A DNA stretch of 8,115 nt from NCBI GenBank assembly GCA_945837185.1, contig CAMAMZ010000093.1, forward strand, positions 1 to 8,115, given 5' to 3'. Made by a program: the position numbers and the translations under genes. Below are positions 1-6,697 of this stretch, piece by piece. Under the pieces are notes generated by a model, which was not told the origin of the DNA, searched no databases, and worked only from the letters and a program-made list of their open reading frames with translations. Every line of letters starts with the position of its first letter. Positions within the stretch are counted from its first letter, which is position 1. The stretch comes from an uncultured Bacteroidales bacterium. GTDB taxonomy: Bacteria; Bacteroidota; Bacteroidia; Bacteroidales; Bacteroidaceae.

Positions 1-121
1 CCTGTATCGCAAAGAGGGAAAAGACATGCCTTTGTCTTGCCGAACAGACAGTCTGCTTAGCTCATCCCTCTCATTCTTAGCTGATCTTTCCCCTTTTTGG
101 AGAAGTTACACCAAAAAAGGC
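1..121. other. Non-coding left flank, no gene recognised
   Basis: This stretch lies beyond the 3' end of uvrB, and I find no convincing coding region in it. It contains an 11-base direct repeat with one mismatch, CTTAGCT[C/G]ATC, at 56-66 and 76-86 (20-bp offset). It also has a short interrupted palindrome, AAGACA/TGTCTT, at 21-26 and 33-38. The inverted repeat next to the uvrB stop is listed separately. The neighbouring gene to the left is outside the window. Confidence 0.6.
92..120. terminator. Weak inverted repeat beyond uvrB, possible terminator
   Basis: CCTTTTTGG (92-100) and CCAAAAAAGG (111-120) can pair around a 10-nt loop with one bulged base. The repeat begins one base past the uvrB stop codon. 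On the uvrB (minus) strand the stem is followed by GGGGAAAG, not a U run, so it is a poor intrinsic terminator in that direction. On the plus strand the tail is CTTAGTTCTTT, which is slightly better and could end a gene entering from the left. The stem is mostly A-T pairs. Confidence 0.3.
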
Positions 122-2158
122 TTAGTTCTTTCCTTCCATCATTTGTTGTAGGCGCACGAGTTCATCCCGGTATTGGGCAGCCTGAATAAAATCCAGGTTT
201 TTGGCCGCCTCCTTCATGAGGGCAGTCGTATGGGCAATGCTCTTTGTGAGTTGTTCTTTCGACATCTGCAGAATAATCGGGTCTGCCGCCATGGAAGCAT
301 CGTCCATCTCGATGTAAGGAGCATATCCCTTTGTCGGCTTTTCTGTTTCTTTCTCTTTGGGCGAAAGCGAAGCCAGCACACTCCGTATCCCTTTCACGAT
401 GGGTTTGGGTTGTATGTGATGTTCCTCGTTGTAACGCATCTGGATAGTTCGCCTGCGCAGCGTCTCGTTAATGGTTGTCTGCATGCTTGCTGTAATCGTA
501 TCGGCATACATGATAACCTTTCCGTGCACGTTGCGGGCAGCCCTTCCCACCATTTGCGTAAGGGAGCGGTGGCTGCGCAGGAAACCTTCTTTGTCAGCAT
601 CCAGAATTGCCACCAACGAGACCTCAGGCAAGTCGAGTCCTTCTCGCAACAGATTCACGCCCACCAGCACATCATACACACCACTGCGCAAGTCGTTCAT
701 GATCTTCACACGGTCGAGTGTGGCCACATCACTATGGATATAGTTGGCTTTGATGGAATGGTTTAATAGAAACTCGGTAAGCTCTTCAGCCATACGCTTT
801 GTAAGGGTTGTTACCAACACACGTTCTTCGCGGTGCGTACAGGTGAGAATTTCATCCAACAAGTCATCTATCTGTGTTTCGCTGGAACGCACGATGATTT
901 CCGGGTCGAGGAGTCCTGTAGGACGAATGAGTTGTTCTACCACCACACCCTCAGCCTCACGCAGTTCAAAGTCGGCAGGCGTTGCAGAAACATAAATAAC
1001 CTGATGAATCATGTCTTGAAATTCCTCAAAGCGCAACGGACGGTTGTCAAAGGCTGCCGGCAGGCGGAACCCAAATTCCACGAGATTCTGCTTGCGTGCC
1101 CTGTCACCGCCATACATAGCGTTGATTTGCGGTACACTGACATGACTCTCATCAATCACCATCAGATAGTCTTTCGGAAAGAAGTCGAGCAGGCAGTACG
1201 GCCTTTGTCCCGCTTCCCGTCCGTCAAAATAACGAGAATAGTTTTCTATGCCGCTGCAGTGTCCTAATTCGCGCATCATTTCCATGTCATATTCAACACG
1301 TTCCTTGATACGTTGCGCCTTGATATTGTCGCCAATGGAATTGAAGAAATCAATTTGCTGCACCAAATCATCCTGAATCTGCCGGATGGCCCGTTCCGTC
1401 TGGTCTTTTGATGTCACGAAAAGATTGGCAGGATAGATTTTATAGGTTTCAAACGTAGCGATGCTACGGAAGGTGAGAGCATCCAGTTCTTCAATACGGT
1501 CTATCTCATCGTCCCACCAGCTAACGCGCAGCAGATGGTCGCTGTAGGCCATGCTGATATCCACGGTATCTCCTTTCACGCGAAAGTTGCCACGATTCAA
1601 GTCGAGGTCATTGCGCACATAAAGAGCATCCACGAGTTGTCGTAGAAAAGCATTTCTGTCACGTTGTTCGCCCCGGGAGATAGATATCACGCTGTCGGCC
1701 ATGGCTGTGGGTCCACCCATACCATAGATACATGACACCGAGGACACCACAATCACATCTTTTCTTCCGGAGAGGAGGGCACTCACGGCACTCAGTCGCA
1801 ACTTGTCGATATCTTCATTGATAGCAAGGTCTTTTTCTATATACGTGTCAGACGAGGGGATGTAGGCCTCCGGCTGATAATAGTCGTAATAAGAAACATA
1901 GTATTCAACGGCATTGTCGGGAAAGAAATCTTTCATCTCCTGATAGAGCTGAGCTGCCAATGTCTTGTTATGACTCAACACGAGGGTTGGCTTACCTACT
2001 TGTGCGATGACATTAGCTATGGTGAATGTCTTTCCCGAGCCCGTAACACCCAACAGTACCTGTGCCCGTTCGCCCTCCTTGATTCCTTCTGTCAACTGTT
2101 GGATAGCATGGGGTTGGTCGCCTGTGGGTTTGTATTTTGATACCAATTTGAAGTTCAT
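122..2158 (-). CDS. uvrB: UvrABC system protein B (excinuclease subunit B)
   Basis: UvrB is the damage-verifying, DEAD-like helicase subunit of nucleotide excision repair. UvrA loads it on damaged DNA, and it then recruits the nuclease UvrC. At 678 residues the protein is the usual full length. Visible motifs in order: TGDQP near residue 12; Walker A GVTGSGKT (37-44); the Tyr-rich beta-hairpin that clamps DNA (about 86-110, YYVSYYDYYQPEAY); Walker B DESH (336-339); motif III SAT (391-393); NLLREGLDLPE (502-512); motif VI QMVGRAARN (535-543); and a C-terminal UVR helical motif (about 637-673) that binds UvrC. The start MNFKLVSKYKPTGDQP matches the family N-terminus. The gene is divergent from bamD. 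No frameshift or missing catalytic residue is seen. Identification is firm. Confidence 0.98.
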   Translation of the reverse strand: MNFKLVSKYKPTGDQPHAIQQLTEGIKEGERAQVLLGVTGSGKTFTIANVIAQVGKPTLVLSHNKTLAAQLYQEMKDFFPDNAVEYYVSYYDYYQPEAYIPSSDTYIEKDLAINEDIDKLRLSAVSALLSGRKDVIVVSSVSCIYGMGGPTAMADSVISISRGEQRDRNAFLRQLVDALYVRNDLDLNRGNFRVKGDTVDISMAYSDHLLRVSWWDDEIDRIEELDALTFRSIATFETYKIYPANLFVTSKDQTERAIRQIQDDLVQQIDFFNSIGDNIKAQRIKERVEYDMEMMRELGHCSGIENYSRYFDGREAGQRPYCLLDFFPKDYLMVIDESHVSVPQINAMYGGDRARKQNLVEFGFRLPAAFDNRPLRFEEFQDMIHQVIYVSATPADFELREAEGVVVEQLIRPTGLLDPEIIVRSSETQIDDLLDEILTCTHREERVLVTTLTKRMAEELTEFLLNHSIKANYIHSDVATLDRVKIMNDLRSGVYDVLVGVNLLREGLDLPEVSLVAILDADKEGFLRSHRSLTQMVGRAARNVHGKVIMYADTITASMQTTINETLRRRTIQMRYNEEHHIQPKPIVKGIRSVLASLSPKEKETEKPTKGYAPYIEMDDASMAADPIILQMSKEQLTKSIAHTTALMKEAAKNLDFIQAAQYRDELVRLQQMMEGKN

Positions 2159-2163
2159 GAATG

Positions 2164-2171
2164 CAAAATTA
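2164..2171 (-). promoter_or_regulatory. Candidate uvrB -7 element (possibly leaderless)
   Basis: Read on the minus strand, TAATTTTG matches the Bacteroidota -7 consensus TAnnTTTG exactly. It ends only five bases (CATTC) before the uvrB ATG. A transcript from it would begin at or very near the start codon. No TTTG -33 element lies at the expected 19-21-nt distance upstream, so the match may be chance in AT-rich DNA. Confidence 0.4.
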
Positions 2172-2233
2172 ACAAAAAAGCAAGTAGCCTGTATGGGTAT
2201 AGATGTTTTTTTTGCTAAAAAAAGCTACTATAC

Positions 2234-2265
2234 TTTGCTCATATAAGGAATAATGTGTAATTTTG
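2234..2265 (+). promoter_or_regulatory. Promoter for the bamD-rpoZ-DUF4293 operon
   Basis: TTTG at 2234-2237 and TAATTTTG at 2258-2265 are separated by 20 nt. This fits the Bacteroidota primary-sigma consensus (TTTG, 19-21 nt, TAnnTTTG). Transcription should begin near 2270-2272, giving an A/T-only leader of about 13-15 nt before the bamD ATG at 2285. No Shine-Dalgarno sequence is present, which is normal for this phylum. Confidence 0.75.
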
Positions 2266-2284
2266 CACGATATAATTATTTTAT

Positions 2285-3139
2285 ATGAAGAAAATACTGT
2301 TAACAGTTGTCGTGCTTGCAATTCTTTTCTCAAGTTGTGCAAGCGAATTTAACAAGGTGTATAGCAGCAACGACACCGGATACAAATACGAATACGCGAA
2401 GGAATGTTTCGCCAATGGCCGCTGGACGCGCACCATAGCCCTCCTCAGCGATATGGTAGTGATGTTGAAGGGCACAGAACATGCGCAGGAGAGTTTGTAT
2501 ATGTTGGCCATGGCACAATTCAACAACAGGGATTATGAGAGTGCTTCGGCTACCTTCAAACGCTATTACACCTCCTATCCCAAAGGCACTTATGCCGAAT
2601 TGGCCGAATACTATGTAGGGCTCAGTTTGTATAAAAGTACACCGGAACCTCGTTTGGACCAATCGAAAACCGTATCGGCAATTTCCGCTTTCCAAGAGTA
2701 TCTTGATCTTTTCCCTGATGCCACGATGAAGCATGCGGCACAGCAGCACCTCTTCGAGTTGCAGGACAAGCTGGTAGAGAAAGAGCTTTACAGTGCACAG
2801 CTCTACTATGATCTGGGACCTTATTTCGGCAATTGCAACTTCGGTGGCAATAATTACGAGGCTTGCATCATCACCTCACAGAATGCGCTGAAAGACTATC
2901 CTTACAGCAAACTGCGTGAAAACTTTGCCATTTTGCTCATGAAGAGCAAATATAACCTTGCAATGCAGAGTGTGGACGAAAAGAAGTATGAACGTTTCCA
3001 GGATGCTGAGGATGAATGTTATGGCTTCATCAACGAATATCCCGACTCTAAAGAGCGGGCCACAGCAGAGAAATATATCGAAGTATGCAAGGAGTATATA
3101 TCCAAGCACACGGAGGGAGGATTTAAAGGATTCAACTAA
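2285..3139 (+). CDS. bamD: Outer membrane assembly lipoprotein BamD
   Basis: BamD is a periplasm-facing outer-membrane lipoprotein of the BAM complex, which folds beta-barrel proteins into the outer membrane with BamA. The N-terminus is a lipoprotein signal peptide with lipobox FSSC, predicting lipidation at Cys18. The rest is helical with TPR-like repeats (about 32-65, 69-101, 126-146, 165-205 and 212-254). Typical BamD phrases include a paired 'A..F..Y....P.......A' pattern at 88-107 and 'FINEYPDSKERATAEKYI' at 248-265. Length is 284 residues, slightly longer than E. coli BamD (245) and usual for Bacteroidota. It is the first gene after a good promoter, and rpoZ follows 15 nt downstream. 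The start is fixed by the signal peptide. A generic TPR lipoprotein is the only alternative. Confidence 0.92.
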   Translation: MKKILLTVVVLAILFSSCASEFNKVYSSNDTGYKYEYAKECFANGRWTRTIALLSDMVVMLKGTEHAQESLYMLAMAQFNNRDYESASATFKRYYTSYPKGTYAELAEYYVGLSLYKSTPEPRLDQSKTVSAISAFQEYLDLFPDATMKHAAQQHLFELQDKLVEKELYSAQLYYDLGPYFGNCNFGGNNYEACIITSQNALKDYPYSKLRENFAILLMKSKYNLAMQSVDEKKYERFQDAEDECYGFINEYPDSKERATAEKYIEVCKEYISKHTEGGFKGFN

Positions 3140-3154
3140 ATTATTATTATCATA

Positions 3155-3490
3155 ATGGATTACAAGAAATCAAAGGCACCTGTCAACACCGTGACCCGTA
3201 ACATTATGGATCTCTGTGATCAAACAGGTAACATCTACGAGAGTGTTGCCATCATTTCCAAGCGTTCAAACCAGATTTCTGCCGAAATCAAGCAGGATTT
3301 GAACAAGAAACTGCAGGAGTTCGCTTCTTATAACGATTCTTTGGAGGAAGTGTTTGAAAACCGCGAGCAGATAGAAATTTCACGTTATTATGAGAAATTG
3401 CCCAAACCAACACTTCTGGCTACACAGGAGTTTGTTGATGACAATATCTATTGGCGTGATCCCAGCAATAATAACGATAGAGACAATTAA
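3155..3490 (+). CDS. rpoZ: DNA-directed RNA polymerase omega subunit (Bacteroidota type)
   Basis: Omega is the small RNA polymerase subunit that helps fold and hold the beta' subunit. The 111-residue protein has the core omega motif at about 24-42 (TGNIYESVAIISKRSNQIS), comparable to the 'IGNRFDLVLVAARRARQ' region of the E. coli protein. A helical segment to about residue 55 follows, then an acidic Bacteroidota-type C-terminal extension ending in DPSNNNDRDN. It lies 15 nt after bamD and 5 nt before the DUF4293 gene, so co-transcription from the bamD promoter is likely. No separate promoter is seen. The divergent sequence leaves some uncertainty, but the bamD-rpoZ neighbourhood is typical for the phylum. 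Confidence 0.88.
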   Translation: MDYKKSKAPVNTVTRNIMDLCDQTGNIYESVAIISKRSNQISAEIKQDLNKKLQEFASYNDSLEEVFENREQIEISRYYEKLPKPTLLATQEFVDDNIYWRDPSNNNDRDN

Positions 3491-3495
3491 TCCGT

Positions 3496-3951
3496 ATGTT
3501 TTTTCGCATACAAACGCTGTATATGCTTGTGGCCTTGTTGGTCACAAGCTGTTGTTTGCCCCAAGCGATAGCAGCCATACAAGACACATCTGCTCAAGAG
3601 GTGGCGCTCGTATATAACCTTTGCATGGTGCAGGGTGAGGCGCTATCCTTTGCTGTGTGCCCATTGTTCATCCTGTTGCTGGTGCCTGTATGTATGGCTG
3701 TTGTGTTCTTGTTCAACACCACCAAACGTATGTTGCAGGCAAAGTTATGCCTATGGGGCATGGGTGCTTATGTGGCATGGTATGTCTGCTATCTGGCCTA
3801 TTGGTGGTTTGACTGGTCATCCAAAGGAAGTGGTGTGGAAACTAAGTGGACAGCATGGCTTCCACTTGTTGCATTGATAGCCATGGCCATGGCCCGTAGA
3901 GGCGTGCTGGCTGACGAGCGTCTGGTAAGATCGGCCGACCGTATCAGATAA
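3496..3951 (+). CDS. DUF4293 family integral membrane protein
   Basis: This 151-residue protein has four predicted transmembrane helices (about 5-27, 53-74, 84-105 and 119-133) and a charged cytoplasmic tail ending ADERLVRSADRIR. The opening pattern MxxRIQTLYMLVA and the DERLVRSADRIR tail are what I associate with the Bacteroidota-restricted DUF4293 family, whose function is unknown. The Ser-Cys-Cys at 18-20 lies within the first helix and is not a convincing lipobox. The start is 5 nt after the rpoZ stop, so it is probably the third gene of the bamD operon. No catalytic motif is visible and I assign no function. Confidence 0.82.
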   Translation: MFFRIQTLYMLVALLVTSCCLPQAIAAIQDTSAQEVALVYNLCMVQGEALSFAVCPLFILLLVPVCMAVVFLFNTTKRMLQAKLCLWGMGAYVAWYVCYLAYWWFDWSSKGSGVETKWTAWLPLVALIAMAMARRGVLADERLVRSADRIR

Positions 3952-3969
3952 ATTATAAGATAGGGTGAA

Positions 3970-4041
3970 CCCTACGCGCGCGTATATATATAAAAAGGTG
4001 TGTGTTGCCCCCTACGCGCGCGTATATATATTAATAAGGTG
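3970..4041. repeat. 40-bp-period tandem repeat with (CG)n(TA)n tracts
   Basis: CCCTACGCGCGCGTATATAT occurs at 3970-3989 and again at 4010-4029, exactly 40 bp apart. Each copy is followed by a similar A-rich stretch ending AAGGTG. Within each copy pyrimidines and purines alternate perfectly: 3973-3992 (20 nt) and 4013-4031 (19 nt). Each copy also contains the 12-bp perfect palindrome TACGCGCGCGTA (3973-3984 and 4013-4024). Alternating CG/TA tracts of this sort can adopt Z-DNA or cruciform structures under supercoiling. A 5-bp hairpin, TAGGG/CCCTA (3961-3974), overlaps the first copy. The repeat sits between the end of the DUF4293 gene and the rsmE promoter. Confidence 0.85.
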
Positions 4042-4046
4042 AATGT

Positions 4047-4106
4047 GCAGCGTTTTGTTTTTTTTGTGGGAATAAAGACGCAGCGTTTATTTTTGTGGGA
4101 ATAGAC
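4047..4106 (+). repeat. Adjacent ~30-bp tandem duplication upstream of rsmE
   Basis: Two directly abutting copies share GCAGCGTTT, then a T-rich run ending TTTTTGTGGGAATA, then GAC. The first is 4047-4079 (33 nt) and the second 4080-4106 (27 nt). They differ by a few bases in the T run and by two extra A residues. The second copy ends one base before the ATG of rsmE. The duplication places a TTTG in the first copy and a TAnnTTTG in the second at promoter spacing. Confidence 0.85.
4063..4095 (+). promoter_or_regulatory. Promoter for the rsmE operon
   Basis: TTTG at 4063-4066 and TATTTTTG at 4088-4095 are separated by 21 nt, fitting the Bacteroidota TTTG / TAnnTTTG consensus. Transcription should begin near 4100, giving a leader of only about 8 nt before the ATG at 4108. 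There is no Shine-Dalgarno sequence. It would serve rsmE and the three genes behind it. Confidence 0.7.
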
Positions 4107-4107
4107 A

Positions 4108-4833
4108 ATGAAGGAAACAAGATTTTTCTATGTGCCTGATGCTGCACAAGCAACAGCATTACCGCAAGAGGAAGCCATTCATGCTGTGAGAGTACTGCGC
4201 ATGCAGGTGGGAGATAAGATGTTTCTCTTAGACGGTCAGGGGTATTTCCATGAAGCTGAGGTAACAATGGTCACCTCCAAGCATTGTGCCTATGCCATCC
4301 TTTCATCCGTTGCGGCTGACAAGGGATGGAAAGGGCATATTCACTTGGCCATGGCGCCAACCAAAATGATGGACCGTATCGAATGGTTGGCAGAAAAGGC
4401 CACAGAAGTGGGGTTCGATGAATTGTCGTTCCTTTCCTGCAAGTTCTCGGAACGGAAAGTCATCAACCTGTCGCGCATAGAAAAGATTGTGGTGTCGGCC
4501 ATGAAACAGAGTCGAAAGCCCTACAAACCGGTAGTCAACGACATGGCTGCTTTCGCGCATTTTGTTACAACACCCCGTAAAGGACGGAAATTTATTGCAC
4601 ATTGCTATGCAGAAATACCTCGTGTTGATTTGTTCACAACATTACAAGAACTGTCAGCCAACGAGTCCTGCACGGTGATGATAGGACCCGAAGGCGACTT
4701 CTCTCTCGATGAGGTGAGACTGGCTATGGAAAACGGCTTTGAACCTGTTTCTTTGGGAACAGCACGCTTACGTACGGAAACAGCAGCACTCATGGCTGTA
4801 ACCATGGCGCAGTTGTCGTTTCGCAACACATAA
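4108..4833 (+). CDS. rsmE: 16S rRNA (uracil(1498)-N(3))-methyltransferase RsmE
   Basis: RsmE methylates N3 of U1498 in 16S rRNA of the 30S subunit, using S-adenosylmethionine. The 241-residue length is normal. An N-terminal PUA-like domain (about 1-70, including HAVRVLRMQVGD) is followed by a SPOUT methyltransferase domain. The knot region is clear: IGPEGDFS at 192-199 and SLGTARLRTETA at 215-226, which form the cofactor-binding trefoil. The segment KMMDRIEWLAEKATEVG (about 87-103) is also typical. The start MKETRFFYVPD is the expected family N-terminus and lies just behind a good promoter. Stop to the next gene is 6 nt, so rsmE heads a four-gene operon. Identification is firm. Confidence 0.95.
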   Translation: MKETRFFYVPDAAQATALPQEEAIHAVRVLRMQVGDKMFLLDGQGYFHEAEVTMVTSKHCAYAILSSVAADKGWKGHIHLAMAPTKMMDRIEWLAEKATEVGFDELSFLSCKFSERKVINLSRIEKIVVSAMKQSRKPYKPVVNDMAAFAHFVTTPRKGRKFIAHCYAEIPRVDLFTTLQELSANESCTVMIGPEGDFSLDEVRLAMENGFEPVSLGTARLRTETAALMAVTMAQLSFRNT

Positions 4834-4839
4834 AGTTAC

Positions 4840-6030
4840 ATGATGAGGATAACATTTTGGATAGCAGGCCTGATATGGATATTTGTTTCTTCCTGCTCAA
4901 ATACGGATTATGTTGATGCCGTGCCACGAAAGAGTCGGTTTGTAGCCTCTTTCGATGCAAAGGAAGCCAGTGGCATTAAAAGTCAACTGGTATTAAAGGC
5001 TGTGCTGCATTTCAAGAACTGGCACAACACAGGACTCGATTTGTCGGAACGTTTTTATGGCTTTGAGTCACCGCAGGGCTATTATGGATTCTGCGCCTGT
5101 GTGGCTGATGAAGAACAGTTGGCAGAACAACTCGTCAAATTAGGGTCGCGCGTTGAAGACTATCGTGAATGCCGCTTTGCCCAGGTGGGAGAAGGCTGGT
5201 TAGCCGGATTCAACGACCGTTCCTTTTTGTTGATGGGACCAGTAACGTTGGAACGTATGGGCAGTCTGAAGCATACCATGGCAAAGTATCTTGCGCAAAA
5301 GGAGGAAGAGGGCATCAGGGCGTCGCGACTGTATGCGCGTTTGGATTCTATCCAAGCACCGATAGCCTGGGTGGGACGCCTGTCATCGTTGCCCGCAAAG
5401 ATAGCAATGCCTTTGTCTTTAGGCATGCCCCGTGATGCTGCCCCCGATGATGTCTTTTGGGCTGCAGGCATGCGCATCGATAAGCATATACTCCATATAA
5501 CGGGCGAGACGTATGCCCTCAACCCTGCGTTGCAGCAACGCTTACAGCAAGGCAAACAATGTCTGCGTCCTATTCAAGGACAGTGGTCGGGACTCCTTGC
5601 TACACCCAGCAATAACTGTCTTTTTCTCAATGCTGAAGGACCATCGCTCTTGGCACTGTTGCGAGAGAACAAGGACTTCCGAACGCTCTTGCTTGGAGCC
5701 AATATGCAGGTTGAGATGGATGATATGCTACGGTCGGTAGATGGCGATGTGGCCATCATGCAACATCCGGGAAAAGAAGGGCATCATGACCTTTGCCTGT
5801 TGGCACAATCATCCCATAACGATTCTCTCTGCTGTTATGGTATCGACAGAGAAAAGGGCGAAGCGATCATGAAGCATCCTGCCACCGAAAAGTGGATGCA
5901 ACAGATAATCGGAGCACGAATGGCTATCGTTACCACATTGCCGGAAATGGAAAATACAATGGGCAATGGGTTACCTTTCCTGCGGCAACTCTTAGGGCAT
6001 GTCCGCCATATCGTAATTGTAATGAAGTGA
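4840..6030 (+). CDS. DUF4836-like putative lipoprotein
   Basis: This 396-residue protein begins with a lipoprotein signal peptide whose lipobox VSSC predicts lipidation at Cys19. The mature start, SNTDYVDAVPRKSRFVASFDAK, resembles the N-terminus of the Bacteroidota DUF4836 family (Cys, then Y-x-x-x-I/VP and a 'VVASxD' strand). A later segment, MDDMLRSVDGDVAIM at about 292-306, is also reminiscent of that family. The protein is shorter than DUF4836 members as I remember them. No catalytic motif is evident. It lies 6 nt after rsmE and overlaps the ABC ATPase gene by one base, so it is probably a partner of that transporter. Two ATGs occur in tandem at 4840 and 4843, and the choice does not affect the mature protein. 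The DUF4836 assignment is from memory of the pattern, and DUF3352-like is an alternative. Confidence 0.6.
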   Translation: MMRITFWIAGLIWIFVSSCSNTDYVDAVPRKSRFVASFDAKEASGIKSQLVLKAVLHFKNWHNTGLDLSERFYGFESPQGYYGFCACVADEEQLAEQLVKLGSRVEDYRECRFAQVGEGWLAGFNDRSFLLMGPVTLERMGSLKHTMAKYLAQKEEEGIRASRLYARLDSIQAPIAWVGRLSSLPAKIAMPLSLGMPRDAAPDDVFWAAGMRIDKHILHITGETYALNPALQQRLQQGKQCLRPIQGQWSGLLATPSNNCLFLNAEGPSLLALLRENKDFRTLLLGANMQVEMDDMLRSVDGDVAIMQHPGKEGHHDLCLLAQSSHNDSLCCYGIDREKGEAIMKHPATEKWMQQIIGARMAIVTTLPEMENTMGNGLPFLRQLLGHVRHIVIVMK

Positions 6031-6674
6031 TGGAAAGCATCGAATTTAATGCCGTAGTCCCCCAGGTCTTTGCAGAAAGAACCGTGTGGGACTCTGAACT
6101 GTGGAATCGCCAGTGTACATTCTCCAAGGGGCATTCCTATTTGCTTTTGGCAGACAGTGGCCGGGGTAAAAGCTCCTTTTGCGCTTATGTAACGGGAATG
6201 AGAAAGGACTACCATGGCAACATTCTCTTTGATGGAGCCAACAGTAGTCGCTTCACAATGCATGACTGGGTGCGTCTTCGTCGCACGCATATCAGCTATC
6301 TGTACCAGGAATTGCGTCTCTTTCCAGAGCTCACAGCTTGGGAGAACGTGGAAATAAAGAACCGACTCACAGGATGGAAGGCACCAGAGGTGGTGACGGA
6401 ATGGTTTGAACGTCTGGGCATAGCCGACAAACGCCATGAACCCGTTTCACATCTGTCGTTTGGACAGCAACAACGTGTGGCCATGATGCGTGCTTTGGTG
6501 CAGCCTTTCGATTTCCTGCTTGCCGATGAGCCTATCAGCCATCTTGATGATGAACACGGTGAACAGATGGCGCATCTCATGATAGAGGAAGCAACACGCC
6601 AAGGTGCAGGCTTTATCGTTACCAGTATTGGCAGACATTGGCCTCTGCACTATGACAAGGTAATAAAAATATAG
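6030..6674 (+). CDS. ABC transporter ATP-binding protein, atypical (LolD/FtsE-like)
   Basis: This 214-residue single nucleotide-binding domain should couple ATP use to the permease encoded 23 nt downstream. Motifs in order: Walker A ADSGRGKS (41-48, first Gly replaced by Ala); Q-loop YQELRLFPELTAWENV (92-107, typical of the LolD/FtsE/MacB class); signature LSFGQQQR (142-149, LSFGQ instead of LSGGQ); Walker B FDFLLADE (160-167) with catalytic Glu167; and D-loop SHLD (170-173). The H-loop position has Ser199 (VTSIG) where His is usual, with His203 four residues on. I chose the ATG at 6030 because it overlaps the previous stop as TGATG and gives a normal ABC N-terminus. The frame stays open back to 5892, but that part lies inside the lipoprotein gene. 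Substrate is unknown. Confidence 0.88.
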   Translation: MESIEFNAVVPQVFAERTVWDSELWNRQCTFSKGHSYLLLADSGRGKSSFCAYVTGMRKDYHGNILFDGANSSRFTMHDWVRLRRTHISYLYQELRLFPELTAWENVEIKNRLTGWKAPEVVTEWFERLGIADKRHEPVSHLSFGQQQRVAMMRALVQPFDFLLADEPISHLDDEHGEQMAHLMIEEATRQGAGFIVTSIGRHWPLHYDKVIKI

Positions 6675-6697
6675 CCAAAGCAGAAAGCTTATATTCT

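Noticed and set aside
173..766. Long plus-strand open frame (197 codons) inside uvrB
   Set aside because: It lies wholly antisense to the clearly conserved uvrB and its translation has no recognisable domain. The same applies to the frame at 833-1267.
3512..3557. Lipoprotein signal in the DUF4293 protein (Ser-Cys-Cys at residues 18-20)
   Set aside because: The cysteines sit in the middle of a hydrophobic helix in a four-helix protein, and the residues around them do not form a good lipobox.
3961..3974. TAGGG-TGAA-CCCTA hairpin as terminator of the bamD operon
   Set aside because: The stem is only 5 bp and is followed by CGCGCGCG rather than a T run, so it is not a credible intrinsic terminator.
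3973..4031. CRISPR array suggested by repeats at 40-bp spacing
   Set aside because: There are only two copies, the 'spacer' is short and partly similar between copies, and no cas gene is nearby.
5892..6029. Upstream-extended start for the ABC ATPase (46 extra residues)
   Set aside because: The extension lies inside the lipoprotein gene and encodes no ABC-like sequence. The ATG at 6030 overlaps the stop and gives a normal domain N-terminus.
5835..6437. Minus-strand open frame of 200 codons across the lipoprotein/ATPase junction
   Set aside because: It is antisense to two well-supported genes, with no signal, domain or promoter of its own.
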